The notes: generated by a model not told the origin, from the sequence alone. A stretch of 64,000 nt of DNA from Leptasterias polaris (GCA_037783415.1 JAZGTN010000058.1:2702001-2766000), one strand, 5' to 3'. Positions 11,937-25,067 are shown, counted from the first letter of the stretch. Numbers and translations: made by a program.

Positions 11937-12217
11937 GGTAACGTAAGTTTCAACAATGATAACGTATGTTTCCTCTCATGACATTTTGACTTTGATTGAT
12001 CTGGTATCTTTTTGGCAATGAAAGTTTGCTAGACTTTTGCTGATTTGAAAATGACCTGCGTTCAAACATGCAACACGGACAGTAAAGGCAATTACCAAAG
12101 GTACTAAATGAAGAAGTCCTTGCTTCTTGATTCAATCTTCTGACAAACAAACTTAAACTGTGCTTATATCAGTTTTAAAAGCTACAGATTTTGTAAAACT
12201 ACAACAACTCGAACAAG

Positions 12218-12611
12218 TTATAAAAGAAAAGTATAACAACAACGCTTTCCCTTCTTGTTTTTTGCTTTATGAATGGCATTTTTACAGTATAGTGGGGCAC
12301 AATCACGAGGAGCTGATCGTGTAGTTGGCCCAGACCAGGAAATATCCGATACTGCAGAATAATTGGCGCTCTCATTCATCAATACCTCGTCAGTGGTATC
12401 ATCGATGAGATTTTCACCCTGTTGCCTTATTTTTGCCAGTGTTTCTTTCACACGTGATCGATGTTTTCGGACCTTTGTTCTTTTTTTTATAGCCTCTCCA
12501 CATGCATGTAGTATTTCTTGACACGTTTACTTTCAGCCTCTAGACCTTTTCTCCCAGTTTATTTCGTTTTCTTTCCCGATAAGCAGCTTGTATTTCTGCC
12601 CTTGTTTTTCA
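12218..12611 (-). pseudogene. Relic of a basic, transposon-linked coiled-coil protein
   Basis: Read on the minus strand, three frames in succession give segments rich in Arg/Lys/Glu: TRAEIQAAYRERKRNKLGE (about 12543-12608), EAESKRVKKYYMHVERL (about 12484-12537), and KKRTKVRKHRSRVKETLAKI continuing to 12218. They are separated by a stop and frame changes. The pattern of evenly spaced RERKR/KRVKK heptad-like blocks resembles a poorly characterised basic protein family that I associate with invertebrate repeat-derived genes; I cannot name it. The Ser/Thr-rich tail ends at 12218. It is clearly decayed. Confidence 0.45.
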
Positions 12612-12839
12612 CACTTTGAGAACCACAGCAAACGAACTGGAACAAGTACAAATGGAACAAGTTAGAATGTAGAGCAACATAAAATGGGTGTTAACATTCA
12701 CATATAAATAACTCTCCGTATACAATCCAGCCTTGTGCATATGTGTAACTTACGTTACCATGGGTTTCCGGACAATTTAGTAACAGTTGAATTAAAGAAA
12801 CACATTTCTAAACATACAGTATTAGTCATGTGTGTATAC

Positions 12840-13114
12840 GGACTAAGTTGTGACAAGGTTACTTAATGATTAATTCTTTTTAATTTGTTTTGGGGGTTTG
12901 CAATTTTGTTACTGTTATTGTCTCTCTGCATATTGTGCGCATACTGTTTATTTGTTCGTTATTGTATGCCTATGTGGTTTTAGGGTTTTCTGTATTTTTT
13001 TGTAATTTTTGTAATTGTTAATATTTTTAGACTCGCAAGCCGAAGTGAATTTCACTGTATATGTATTTATATGTGTGACAATAAACAATTGAATTGAATT
13101 GAATTGAATTGAAG
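12840..13114 (+). repeat. Non-LTR retrotransposon 3' tail ending in TTGAA repeats
   Basis: A T-rich 3' untranslated-like stretch ends in ACAATAAACAATTGAATTGA and continues as TTGAA repeats to about 13114. The region at 52560-52617 ends the same way and follows recognisable retrotransposon coding sequence. This supports assigning this tail to a CR1/L2-like element, severely 5'-truncated. Confidence 0.55.
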
Positions 13115-14599
13115 TTATTTGTATCATCAAAGCTCATTGAACGATTCTATACTAAAAAGAAAAAAGGGGGGGGGGAGAAAGAAACTTACGTTACTACTCA
13201 AGTAGTTTGAAAAAATAGAGCGTTTGTAACTACAGCAAGTAAGCAACAATGTTTAAATTAAAGCAAGAATCTTTATTTTAAAGAAGGAGTTATGACTGTG
13301 CCAAAACAGAACGGAATGTTTACTTGAACGGTCTTCCATAACGAGATGAACAATTACATATTTTAGTATTTTATATGAAACTTGCATTACTTTTCAATGG
13401 TCTTAAAACCACTGGTATTTCAACAACAAATGTAACAATTAAGTGGATAGTTCATACTAACTCCAGAGAGGAAAACCTCTGACATCCTCTGCCAAGATAT
13501 AAATGGATATTTAAATAATATTATGAACAATATTCTAAGAACTTACAAAAGTATAAGTACATTTCTTCTTCAAGCCACGTGCATCACGTACTTAAACGCC
13601 TTTTTATCAACGAAACTGGTTGCTATTGTGTCTCTGACACCTGGTGGCGCTTTTGGTTAAGTAATTTTAGACTCCCGCGATCATTAATCGTGGAAATGGA
13701 AACAAATAATAAATCATGGTAACGTATGTTTCGTAACGTAAATTTCAAGAAGTACTTTTGGCGAGTAACTGCCCGATACCCCAAACAAAATTTACCGGGA
13801 ACGTGCTGTAAATCCCAAGTAGGAATACAGGGCTTACATTTGGGCTGCATTGTAGAGGTTCCCAGCTCATGCGGGTAACTAAAACATGGTAACGTATGTT
13901 TCATGCCATAAAAACACATATTTTAAAGCAAACGAGAAGGCCATGGTACGGGGAAAAAACTGTCATTCATGGTTTCACGATTATGAAGAATGAATAATAC
14001 ATATATTAATCTGTTGATACATGCGAATACAGCTTTATTACGTTTATTCAAATTATTCTGAATTGACATGACTTCGTCAGTAACGTAAGTTACAGTTGAA
14101 CTTGCGACACACTTTGATGTTCAAAATAGAAGTTCCAGAGGTAGGATAGTAAAAATCAAGTTCAGTCATCACGTTGACACGACATTTCCCCATACATTAA
14201 AATCAAAATCAGTAGAAAGTTACATCAAATGTGAACTGCACAACCTTGGAACCACCATTGTTATTTTTTGCGACATATGCTTTTATCACTGATTCGATGA
14301 AAACAACCTTCAAAGACTAGAGCTGATTGAAAAAATAATGGATTGGCGACAGCTTTTGTTTTCAAAAATGTGTCTATGATGAGTTGCTTTATAACATGGC
14401 ACTACATTTCCAACATATCATGTCCAGATGTTTTCATACACTTGCTCAAACATATGCGACATGAAAATCATGTGTTTGCGGCGATGTACTGGGAATGGCC
14501 TTCAACCAGCTGGTCTCACAGAAAATAAATATTGCACTCTACTATAGTCACAATAGAAAGGTGTGGCTTACATAATATTATGTTAAAATGTGCACCAGC

Positions 14600-15137
14600 T
14601 CATTAAATGGTTAACATTGATAAAATCACCCGTGGATCAGAAGCGGTGAGGTATGCATTCATCCAAATGATCCTTCTAGAAAAGCAGTCAACACATCAAT
14701 TTATGCAAATGCCATACCTTCTCAGCTTGTCGTAACTGTCAATGTGCCAGATAAAATTTGGACCTTTGGCATAGTAAGAACGACAAAACAACCTTCGCTT
14801 CCTCCTTTGGAGAAATCCCTCAGGATCAGGATGCTAAGAATCAGTCTCACATCTTCTTTCATGCACTTCAGATTATGTCCACGGCATTTCTCTGACATCC
14901 ATCTGCATCCGAGTAATTTTCCAGAACTTCTTATCTGATACTGAATGAATTCGACTATGTCTGCAATACTGCTCTAATTTTTCCTCCTGATCAGACCAGC
15001 TTCCTTTAAAATCCTTTCAAGTGGCGTAAAGTTTCGATAACACCATGATCTACTACCAATATTCGGACAATATCTTTGTACAGCATTCCCATGTTGAAGT
15101 ACACCTTGATGATCTCATTTCTGTCTTCAGCATCCAT
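14600..15137 (-). pseudogene. Decayed integrase-core (retroviral-type DDE) gene
   Basis: On the minus strand the start MDAEDRNEIIKVYFNMGMLY (15137 downward) precedes a helix-turn-helix-like DIVRILVVDHGVIETLR. After frame changes the sequence gives GPNFIWHIDSYDKLRRYGIC and CVDCFSRRIIWMNAYL near 14600-14790. This matches an intron-bearing integrase-core protein family common in invertebrate genomes, and HIDSYDK would hold the first catalytic Asp. At least two internal stops are present, and no downstream catalytic Asp or Glu was found. A good splice acceptor (pyrimidine tract then CTACAG) precedes the ATG, so the ancestor had a 5' intron. Confidence 0.6.
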
Positions 15138-18100
15138 CTGTAGAGACAAAAACCAGTACAGAGAAAGAGAGAGTAAAATTACTACAAAGTGTAGCAGTGA
15201 CACAACCCCCTTGTTTCGTTTGGTAAAATCTTTCTTTTTTGCAAGAAGAAACCAAATGTTTTTAAGGCAGCAAAAAGTGAAATCATTACAAGCCAAAGTG
15301 TATTGTCAGTGAAGCAGTACAAAAACATTCTGAATCGCATCAATTTCGTTCAACACAAGCAAATAAACCAATTATTCTCACAGAAAACAAACAATTGAAT
15401 ATTGTTTTGATATTTGGCACAGTTTAACCACTGCATAAGGACACTCAAAGTATCTGGGTGCTTTACCCAAAATTATTAAGGACTAAAAATTCATTGGGAC
15501 TGCCACCCCAAAAACTAGGCATTATCTTTTTCTCATTACTATAATAGTACACTATGCACAACACGTGTGTGTGCTTACTTATTTACTACGCTTTGCCTAT
15601 TGCAAAGTCAATATGACAATTTCTGCAAAAATTCACTCTTTTCATAGCCTCTGAAATTCCTGTATGACCAAACACATTCTTTACAACTGAGATTAGTCTC
15701 TTAAAGTGAAAGCAGGCCAAAACAAACAAAAGCGATTAAAAATAGTCGCAACTCTCGGGGCCTGTAAAATCAGGGCAGGCAGAGTGGCCTCGTATAGCGT
15801 CGCCAGGCCCCCGGGCCTCTTCTCTGCTGCATGCACCGCACTGCTGCATTACACTAGTCGAAGTAATTAACTCCATCTAATCATGGAGGAAGATGATCTA
15901 ATTGACTACAACTTTAAAGGGACACACCGGTTACCTGTTTACGTAATTTAGTCATGTAGAATCAAAGACAATTATTTCTAGATTGTTTTAACAAAAAATA
16001 TACAAAAATATAACGTAATTAACGAGAAATGACCGAAACAAACAAAAGCAGTCAAAGGTCACTGTATACGCTTTACAAGCCGTTGCAAGTGTCAAATTTA
16101 CGGAATACATGTTGTGCAATAATTGCGAGTAGACTGGTGCTCTGTTTATGTATGTGTTTTACTACGACAAGGCATGTGGATCCAGTCCACGTTATCCATC
16201 TGAAAGTGTGTAAAACAACGGACACGGAAACCAGTCAATTCGCCCCCCAGCAAACTCGCCAATTACAAAGTCGCCCCCTCACATACAAACTCGTCCCCTC
16301 TCAAAGTCACCCCTCACAAAGGAATGTAACAAATTGGTGTGATTGGACTTCAGGGGAACGAAAGCTATCTTGAGGGAACAAAAGCTTTCTTGAGGGATCT
16401 GGGGAACAAAATCTCATTGCGAGAGAACGAAAGCGTATTTATTTGTTTTATTGTCTTTTGTAAATTATAGGGTCATATCAAACTAAATTATACGGTCGTA
16501 TCAAACTAAAAACTGTTGTACAAAGTTTTATGTGCTTGCTAATTTTAATTCTGATTAAACTACGAAGTTGTTTGTTTAAGTCAGGTGTCATAACCGGATT
16601 CAAAACATACAGAAAAAAGTCCTAAGTAAAACCAGAATCCTTTAGTTTTCTTATCCACTTAACCTGTACAGATTTTATTTAACATTCAAAATTATTCACA
16701 GGCATTAAGATCAAAATAAGAGTTCAGCAAATAATAATTCACATTGTTTCTTTGTTTGAATTCAAGAAGCTTCTTATGCAATCAAGTTTTCTTTGAGATC
16801 TCTTTCTTGCTTAACTGTGGTGTAGCTTTCACCTTATTTGCTAACTTGCAATTAATGTTGCAATTAATGTTACAACTGTCCATGGGGACTTTAACATTAT
16901 CAATAATCACTTTTAGCTTTACAACAATACAGACCAATTCACTTCAGTGGGCCGTCTTCCAATCTCTCTTTGAATACAAAATAAGTTTTGGTGTATCTTC
17001 CACCAGGTTTCACAATTTTAACTTCATCTTGAAAATTATACTAAATGAAATGATACTCGTGTTTGGCCGTCAGTGATGTCGGTTTGGTTGAGTTTAAGGT
17101 GCTGTGTTGTGTCTCTCTCTCTCTCTCTGGCTCTTTTGTCTCTTGCATGTACTGCCAGTCTGTGGACCCTCTGCATTGGCTTTAGTAGCCCCGTTCAACA
17201 GTCACCATTTCTCGACCTCATTTAATGTAATTCACCGTCAAAACTCCAACCCGTACCAAAGGCCATCTAATATAAAAAACAGTCAACCAAAACTATCGAA
17301 ACATTGGAAACTAGACACATACATAACTTTCCAATAACAACAAAACTATCACTTAGTCCCAATATGGTGAAGAGACTCAAATAACTAACAGCGATACTTT
17401 CCATGCAGTTTTAGGGAATTTCAATGTTATCAGAAAACAGAGTTTACTTCAATTCTTTCTCTTGAACACTTCTGAAATAGTGGGCTAACATGAATTAGGC
17501 TACATTCACAATTTAGTTAGCAGAACATCTTGAGTAAATGTAATTCACAAAACTTACGGATGTCAAATGCATCTGCCGGTTGGGTCTGCTTGCCCTCATA
17601 CATGTGGTGGGCGGCCTGAATACCGCACTCAAGCTTTTTAAAATAAATGGTATGCCCCAGTAGCTGAATCCACTGAGCTTGGCTTTGGCATATGTAGTTG
17701 TATGCCAACTGATGCACAAATCTGCTTGAAGACCTGGTTGGTGGCTAGAGAGCAGTAACTCACACACACACACACACACCCTCTCTATCTCAGGTTTTGA
17801 TGTCAACTGACATTCACATATTCCTACTGCCTTCAATGATTTCCACACTGGTTCCTTTTCATTCACTCTCTTTGTACTCAACCACACCCATACTCAATAT
17901 TCCTTTTATTATACTACTCCTAAGCTGAAAGTGAAAGGACACATACAATCCGAGAGTTATGTAGCTGAATGTTCAAGCTACAACTTTATTGTCACATCTA
18001 TACTCCATTACTCATTAAGTCTAATGAAACACTGACTAAAAGGTTTAAAGGAACAGTTCAGTATATGACCAAAGTAAAATAATATTTTGAGAAACGAAAT

Positions 18101-18970
18101 GATTTTGTTTGGATTTTGTGTGTCGAGGGATGCAATAGAAATTTCGAGTGAGGTTGTCTTTTTCCACCTTTTAATTTTTAAATTCTTTTTCACTTGTCCC
18201 TTAATTCAGGGGCTCCGTTTTAGGTTTTTTGGGGGGAGGTTTGTTTTGGGGAATTGTTTTTCACCAATTTTTTCTTAAACTAATTGTACCGTCAATATAA
18301 AAGTGGTATTCCTATGTATTGACATAAATCTTATTTAATTACCAAGAATTTCGGTACAAATCTGGTCAAGGAACGTACACAGAGCATTGGAACGCTGCGA
18401 TTTTGAAACAACGGATTCGATCAGCGAGGTGTACCGACTAGCAAACCCGCAATAACAACAACGTAGTTGGTGGTCTGGCTCCCTACCTCTCCCACATGTT
18501 CATGAGCTTCCAGGTACAGCTATCTCATGGCTATAGTGGGTTTCCGTCATGCTAGCACTGCCGAGATACTCTGCTCGCAAGCGACGCAACTGGCCCTTTA
18601 TTGCAATAATATGTATTTTTATTCAAAGAGGCATACCTTCGACATGTTTATGTTCGGAGATTATGAATACCTTTGCAGAATAAATATGGACTAACTGGAG
18701 CTTCAGTTAAGGTACTTTTAATTATGCAGTGAAAAAGATAATACAAATAATTTACACATATATCTTGCTGAGCAACAACCGATATAAATTATTCTCAATC
18801 ATTTCTTTGATCATTGGTATGTGTAAACATCTAGGAAGACATAGCTGTCAACAGTTGAAGAAAGAACACTTGAAAGCATGAAGGAGGACTTGCAGAGATG
18901 CCAACATTTCAAATTAAAAAATTTAAAAAAAATTGCCCTCATACTCAGATTTTTTTTAGTACAATTTAGC
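15138..18970. other. Long stretch without a recognisable gene
   Basis: Seen here: a diverged copy (16127-16205) of a segment from the TTAA element at 9833-9910; a C-rich run of imperfect AACTCGCCCCC words at 16230-16320; degenerate GGGGAACGAAAGC words at 16350-16430; a CT microsatellite at 17111-17130; and a CA microsatellite at 17760-17780. Open frames are short and unrecognised. Confidence 0.55.
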
Positions 18971-18971
18971 A

Positions 18972-21810
18972 TTAAACAGACCTATAACATACATGATGTA
19001 CTAACCTGTTCTTACTGACGAAGAGATTCGTATGTGGCCTGTTATGCTCTATGCAGCACATCTTTGTTGGGTTTGTAGTTGTGACAAGGGGTGTACATGG
19101 TGCTTTTTTGGACAAGCAGAGCTTCCAGGGTGTCTCTTTGTAAGTTTGGACGGCATTTGAATGTGGGATGACAAGGATACCAATCATTACACCTGCCAAT
19201 AGTCCTAATGAAGGCTTGCCCAATGATGAAGTTAATTTGCCAATTTCATGCCACTGTGCATCTATCCTGTCCATATTCAATATCTCTGGTGTTAATTCCT
19301 CTACCTGGTATAAGGCAAACTCTTGTTCAAGTTGGGTTTCCAATGACCTGTCAGGAAGTAAAAAGTTGAACCTGTTTATGAAGTATTCAAGAGACTCGAA
19401 TGTATTTTGTTCTCATAATTGAGGATCAACTACCTCAGCATGGAGCAACAATTCATCATTTAAGGGGAACTTTGTAACAATTAATCGCATGCACTGTGGT
19501 AATACTGTCGCACAGATGTAAAAAATGCGGGCAAATCAACCAAAGTCAACTGCCCAGTTGGATTTTCCTTTGATTTAGATTCTGCTTGTAGAAATTTCCT
19601 GACTTGACCTTCAACTAACAGTCCTTTATCTTCTTTCTGATTTGAGTTTGTTTTAGTAAAGTTTACTTTACACAGGTTTTTTTCACTGTTCTTCATAACC
19701 CAAGGCTTGACAAATCTGACCAATAGGTTTTTAAGTAGGGTGAACAATTCTCTTTTCAGCATATGAATCTGAGGAGCTTCACTTTGCAGACAGACATTTG
19801 TTATATCAAGTATAGGAACCACATCATCCAGGAAGAAGCAGTACAGCTTGGTCTGCGGAGATACCAGTAATCACTTAACCCTCTGAGGTCTGGTTTCTGA
19901 TGTCTGTTTGGAGGTATCACTATGTTTTCGTGTAGTTTTCATCATAGCAGGATTACCACTACCAGCAGTGCTACTCACAACAGGTTTCTCCTGACAAGAC
20001 TTTGCCTTATGTTGCACATTGGGCTGAGTAGATTTATCACTGGATTTACTTGGGGCAGTGACTGTGCAGGTTCCAGAATCACCATTGCCCTTCACTTTCT
20101 TTGAGTCATGACAATCCTTCTCCTTATCATTGCCAACCTTGCGTTTTTGGCAGACTACTCGAACATCTTTACCACTTTTGACGTAACTACCTTGCATTCT
20201 TCCTTGAAGAAGGCTGTCAATGGCTCATATTGGGCTAACAGTTGCTTTAGGTATATACCAAGTGATAGCCATCGGGTACTACAATGCTTCAAAATCTTCA
20301 ATGGTTCTGAACCACAATGGAGCTGTTTTTCCCGTAGATTATTCTTCCTTTTGCTACTCTTGTCAAGATAGAAGTATACATCTATAAGTAGCTCTTCTAT
20401 TGATACAGGTAATTTAGCAGCAGCTCGCTATGCTGCTATGTGAACTAGGTGGCACGGGCGGGCATCCAGCAATGTGAACTCCAGGAACTTTCTTCTTGAC
20501 GAATGATGCTACACCTTTGTGTACCCCGGTCATGACAGATGCATTGTCACATCCTATAGACACACAGTTTTCCCATGGTATGCCTGTTTTGGTCAACTCA
20601 TCAAGCAAGGTGAATATCCCTTTTCCTGTGTTACGTACGCCCAACTCATTTGGGGTTTTACCAACTGAGTTGGTTCGCAGCACAACGAAATTACAAACAA
20701 TGGGAATACCTAGATGAAGATTAAAGGAAAAACCAGCAACAAACAAATGGGAACAGGTCCAGACGTTGTATATAATCATAAACAACAAATATATGAATTT
20801 ATTTACAACAAATATATGAATTTATTTACAACAAATATATGAATTTATTTACAAACAGCAAAGGCGAATCAAGGAAACTTACAATCAGTAATTGAAAATC
20901 ATGAATTAAAGCGACTTGGTATGCATAAATGAATGTTATTATTTGGCTTAAATAATAGATTAAAATACCGTAAATAATGCCGCCTGCTCAAACAACTCGG
21001 GTCTCGGGAATGGGGAGTCCGGCGCCAACCACACAGTCACACGGAGCGGGGTAGTGGGTAGTTCCCAGTCATAGCGGAGCTTCTCGTAAATCCAAGCCGA
21101 TAGCCAGTGACCACGCCCAAGTGTCGTACTGCCAGTGGTAGTAGCGCCGTCAATTCCCGTGGTGTGGCCGGTCAGCATCCCATCCCGAGCTCGAAGGAGG
21201 CCGCAGCATATGCATACTATGCGTTATATACGCACATTAGAATTTTAATAAATGCAACCACTTGCTAAAGAAAAACTAAGGAGTGCAGCCAGCCGAGAAC
21301 AATCCAGCAGAAAGAAACAGCTAAACTAGGAATGTTCATCTCGGCAATAATGTGGCTGAAAGGAATTCCAAAGATAAATCAGATACTACAAACTGTGACC
21401 ATAACACTGTGCCATCATTTCCTTGACATAGACTTATCAAAGCTGGTATTACAAGTCCTTGATCACTGTTATACACCCCAATCACTAAAGGATACAAGTT
21501 GCCACTGAAGTCTTGACTAGACTATTACTTCCATCAGTTGACAACGGCTGTTCTCTCATGAGTTTAGAAAATTTACTTTTGGTGACATCTGCCATAGAGC
21601 GTACTATTGCTGTTGTTTTTGTCCTTTTGCAACTATACTTTTTGGCAATGTGGAGTCAGGGAACATCACTGCAAACAGATCACTGGCATGATCTGCAGCT
21701 GCAATAGGGAGATTGTGCTCCAAAAGAAAATTGGGAAACAACACCTCTGCCCGAATGACTGGATTCTGACTGCTCTTCCTCTTTTCACTGACACATTACT
21801 ACGTATGCGC
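18972..21810 (-). pseudogene. hAT-like (DUF4371/zinc-finger-862-like) transposase relic
   Basis: Pieces of one transposase-like protein are found in order on the minus strand. The N-terminal piece (about 21780-21430) reads AEVLFPNFLLEHNLPIAAAD, then SMADVTKSKFSKLM and LYPLVIGVYNSDQGL. The central piece (20720-20200) reads GIPWENCVSIGCDNASVMTG, then LVHIAA and ILKHCSTRWLSLGIYLKQLL. A Lys/Ser-rich segment follows (20197-19871). The C-terminal piece (19850-18972) has a LDITNVCLQSEAPQIHMLKR region and ends in GLLAGVMIGILVIPHSNA, like the hAT dimerisation region. CDNA holds the expected catalytic Asp. Several frame changes, at least two in-frame stops and an apparent intron or insertion (about 20720-21430) show it is not functional. 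Confidence 0.7.
20784..20852 (+). repeat. Three tandem copies of a 23-bp unit
   Basis: Units start at 20784, 20807 and 20830 and begin AACAAATATATGAATTTATT. They lie in the gap between two pieces of the hAT-like relic. Confidence 0.9.
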
Positions 21811-22635
21811 TGTTTATTGTGAATACATTTTAGTGATACGCGCTATGAAAATAAATAGGAGTCAAGACACAACACATACTTTAAATTTTTATTACTAGAT
21901 ATTTATAAAACCGTAAAGAATGAGGCGAGGATCGTATTATCATAGTTTGATAAATAAATCGTACAAATTACACCTAAATCGTAAATGTTGGCATCTCTGG
22001 ACTTGGAACACTTTGAAGCAAATGGCAAGGCTCCAAAAATTGCAAAAATTTCAACAATGTCATCTGTGTCCCAATCATTGTATTACTCCAACCTACAACC
22101 ACAAACAAATAAATAAACAACATTAAATAAATAAATACATTTAATATTGCAAAACTGCATACTTTATTAAAAAACGAATTGTTTATTTGTTTTGTCATTC
22201 AGAAAAGAACATCAGAGTATATGACCTTCTTCAGGGAGGCTTTTCCAGAAGAAACAGTCCCCCCCCCCCAAGGATGCACGTGGGCATGGACATTTCACAA
22301 AAAACAAAATTTGTGTCACAAATTGTAGAAATGCCAATATAACTTTTTTTTTGACATTCCACTTAAAAGTTGTAGCTAATACATGAAAGAAAACAATTTT
22401 TTTGTTGACATTCTGTACCGTATTGTACAAATGCAGAGAAGTTTCCCCAAGCTGTGAATGGACCCTTAAAAGTGAGATTATCAAGGTAATTTCTTCAAAG
22501 TTAAATATTTTTCCAGCAAAACTTTGATATTTGTGATGAGCACCAGGACCAACTTTTTACAATCCAGAATGAATTTCATTTCATGTCTCCCATTTAAGCA
22601 TTATGTGAGTGTACATGTTGAAGCTTCAACAGGGT
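21811..22635. other. No gene recognised
   Basis: AT-rich flank upstream of the hAT-like relic with a C-run at about 22259-22269. No coding motif was recognised, and the expected N-terminal zinc finger of the transposase was not found here. Confidence 0.5.
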
Positions 22636-24460
22636 GTAATGCGACTGACCGAGAGATAAAGTTATTTCAATTGTTTTTCAGGGCATTTCAAGTAATCCTT
22701 CTACCCTTATAGTCAAGTCTGAAATGAGTAAAAAAAATCAACAATATATTTGGCATACTTTAATAACGAGTCATCAAAAAGTTAATGCGATTAACCAGTA
22801 ATGCGACTGACCACATTTGTTTTCAAGAGGAGAATGCTAAGAGGTCAACAAAGCTGGAGATCTTGGTCATGTCTTACTAGAGAACATTATTAAATGAATT
22901 AAGAGATCTGGGGCTCTGCAGATTTCAGTCGTGATGTATAAAGGGCAGCATTGCCCTCTACACAATGCCCTACCCACAATGCACTTATCCATAACACATG
23001 CGCAGTACTACTTACATGTGTTGTACATATCTGTCTGTAACTTCTGGTTTCATCGTTTGATTGTACAGAAAAAAGACATGTAGACATGTCTTAATGTTAT
23101 CATGTGTAATAAAATAAAGAAATAACACATTTCTGAGTCAAAAAAGTGAATACTTTATATGACAATGAAATATTTTACTCTCCACAAATTGTAGAAATGC
23201 CACTGAAAAGTGCTGAAAAACAGACATATGTTGAGAAACTGAAAGTCCAAGGAAAATAATGTATGATTAGTTCAAGCACATAAAAATATCCCAAAAGAGC
23301 CTACAAAAGCAAAAAACTCATGTCCTCTTTCCACCATTTTCCTTGAGAAAGAAGAAACTTGATGAACAAAATGCTGCCAATAAATCAGAGTAGCAATGCA
23401 TGCATTGGTGAGTGGTGTGTGGTGTAATATGACGGTGAAGTGTATCCAGATGAAGTCAATAAGACAAGTACATGTAGTAGATGATCAAGGAGATTTCCAT
23501 GTGTTCAATACTGAAAATGCCCAAATCCTAAGGACGATAACACTTACATAATAAAACAGATTGGTTTTTACATTGAAGAACCTGTGATACATGTAGCCAA
23601 CAACCGTGGCCATTTCAAGTTTGAAGACCACTTTTTTAAACAATGACTTGAAGTTTCAGGGTATGTTTACATACATGTAAGTAACTTTAAATCAGCAATT
23701 TCATTTCTGTTCAATTACATACTCAGCAAGATAATTAACATTTTATGTTAAAATGCAAAAATCTCGTGTTCCCGAGAATATAAAGTAAAGTTGATCCGTA
23801 AAATGCAACAATCACATTTTCGGAAAATGCAAATTTGCCAAACTTTAAAAATACACATTTTGGCCTCTTTTCTAGAATCTTTAAGAGACAAGGTGTGATT
23901 ATTGTAGTCTAAACAAGTGAAATCAACTCTGCACAATAGCATTCAAGTTGTTGACAAAGAATGAACCCAATTTTGTCAAACAAGAACTCAGTTTGGGCTC
24001 CATATAGGCTTGGCTGAATTGACCGGACTAACTGTAATGCGACTGACCGTAATGCGACTAACCGTAATGCGACTAACCATGGTTTTGCCATGTACACTCT
24101 ATACTTCAAGTTGCTGACCATTTAAAAGTATTCTGTTGGAGACTCGTGTATAGGAGTTGTGTGTTACATGTAGCAAAACTATTGCAAGTAGTTTGGTTTG
24201 AGGAAACTTATGAATTGTGATAAGTGTATTTTTTACCATGTCCTTTTTGTGTAATGCGACTGACCGTTTTTTACAGCGTTATATCATCCAGAGCACAATC
24301 ATCCAGAGCACAAAGCCCACAACATTTCTAATATCATTACTTCGGAGCCTTGGGTGTCAAGTACAAATCAGTCCATAAACTTAGTGGAAAGAATAACTCA
24401 CATAGAACTAATAGCACCAAGATCAAGAAAATGACACAGAAAAGTGTAATGCGACTGACC
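22636..24460 (+). repeat. Dispersed GTAATGCGACTGACC word, seven copies plus a variant
   Basis: Copies lie at 22636-22650, 22798-22812, 24034-24048, 24049-24063, 24064-24078, 24251-24265 and 24446-24460. The two in the middle of the 15-bp tandem trio read GACTAACC. A variant (GTTAATGCGATTAACC) lies at 22781-22796. All copies are in the same orientation. The remaining sequence of this stretch (22636-24799) shows no gene. Confidence 0.88.
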
Positions 24461-24795
24461 ATGGAATTGCCCACATGCTTGATCATCACCTAGTTCCATG
24501 GATCAGAAGATGGGGCGTAGGTCTAGGTGTAGCCTGTAATGCTACAGATCGTCTTATCAAATTTCAGGAAAATTGTGCTCAGCAATGATACGCACCAAAG
24601 TTAACTGTTCAAAACTATTCTCTTATTCTTCTTGATCCGTAGGTAAAATTACAATAATTACTGTTGACGAATAAACTTACAACTTGGTGATTGAGTTCTG
24701 ATTGTTGTATCCCGATGATTAATTAGAGTTGATGGTTGACTATTGAAGTAGATTATAATATATGGTGGCTAGGTGGCTATAGGTGGGTGTCGTCA

Positions 24796-24799
24796 GATG
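24796..24799. repeat. Target-site duplication GATG, left copy
   Basis: GATG directly precedes the 5' LTR and recurs at 32221-32224 directly after the 3' LTR. This fits the short target duplication made by a Ty3/Gypsy integrase. Confidence 0.75.
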
Positions 24800-25066
24800 T
24801 GTGGTAATATCGGGTTTGGGACCACCCCTTTTCTTTCAATGGACTAAGCCACCTTGGACATGCGCAGGAGACCTCTGACCTTCTTCTCAGTACATCATGG
24901 AATCCAGCAGACACGGACAATCCCGACTCTATTTTCATGCTGTATTCTCCGCTTTCTTGGAGGCTTAGGAAGCATCATTAGTATTTCTACGGACCCAAGA
25001 CCCCTTGACGATTCCTCGGAGGTGTCCACGTCGAAGATAGGGTGAGTTCTTCCATAAAATACTACA
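24800..25066 (+). repeat. 5' LTR, 267 bp
   Basis: Starts TGTGGTAATATCGGG and ends ATACTACA (TG...CA). It matches 31957-32220 except for an extra TTC near 24882 and a T/C difference near 25031. Confidence 0.95.
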
Positions 25067-25067
25067 T

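Larger units (their letters stand above)
11937..14093. repeat. Dispersed GTAACGTAWGTTTC word, eight occurrences in 2.2 kb
   Basis: The word or a one- to two-base variant is at 11937-11951, 11958-11972, 12745-12759 (complement), 13181-13194 (complement), 13718-13732, 13733-13746, 13888-13902 and 14080-14093. Both orientations occur and spacing is irregular. The core is near-palindromic (GTAACGTAAGTTAC). Transposase-binding subterminal repeats could look like this, but the function is unknown. Confidence 0.8.

Noticed and set aside
13091..13114. TTGAA microsatellite as an independent repeat
   Set aside because: It is better explained as the 3' tail of a non-LTR retrotransposon, since the same tail follows coding sequence at 52.6 kb.
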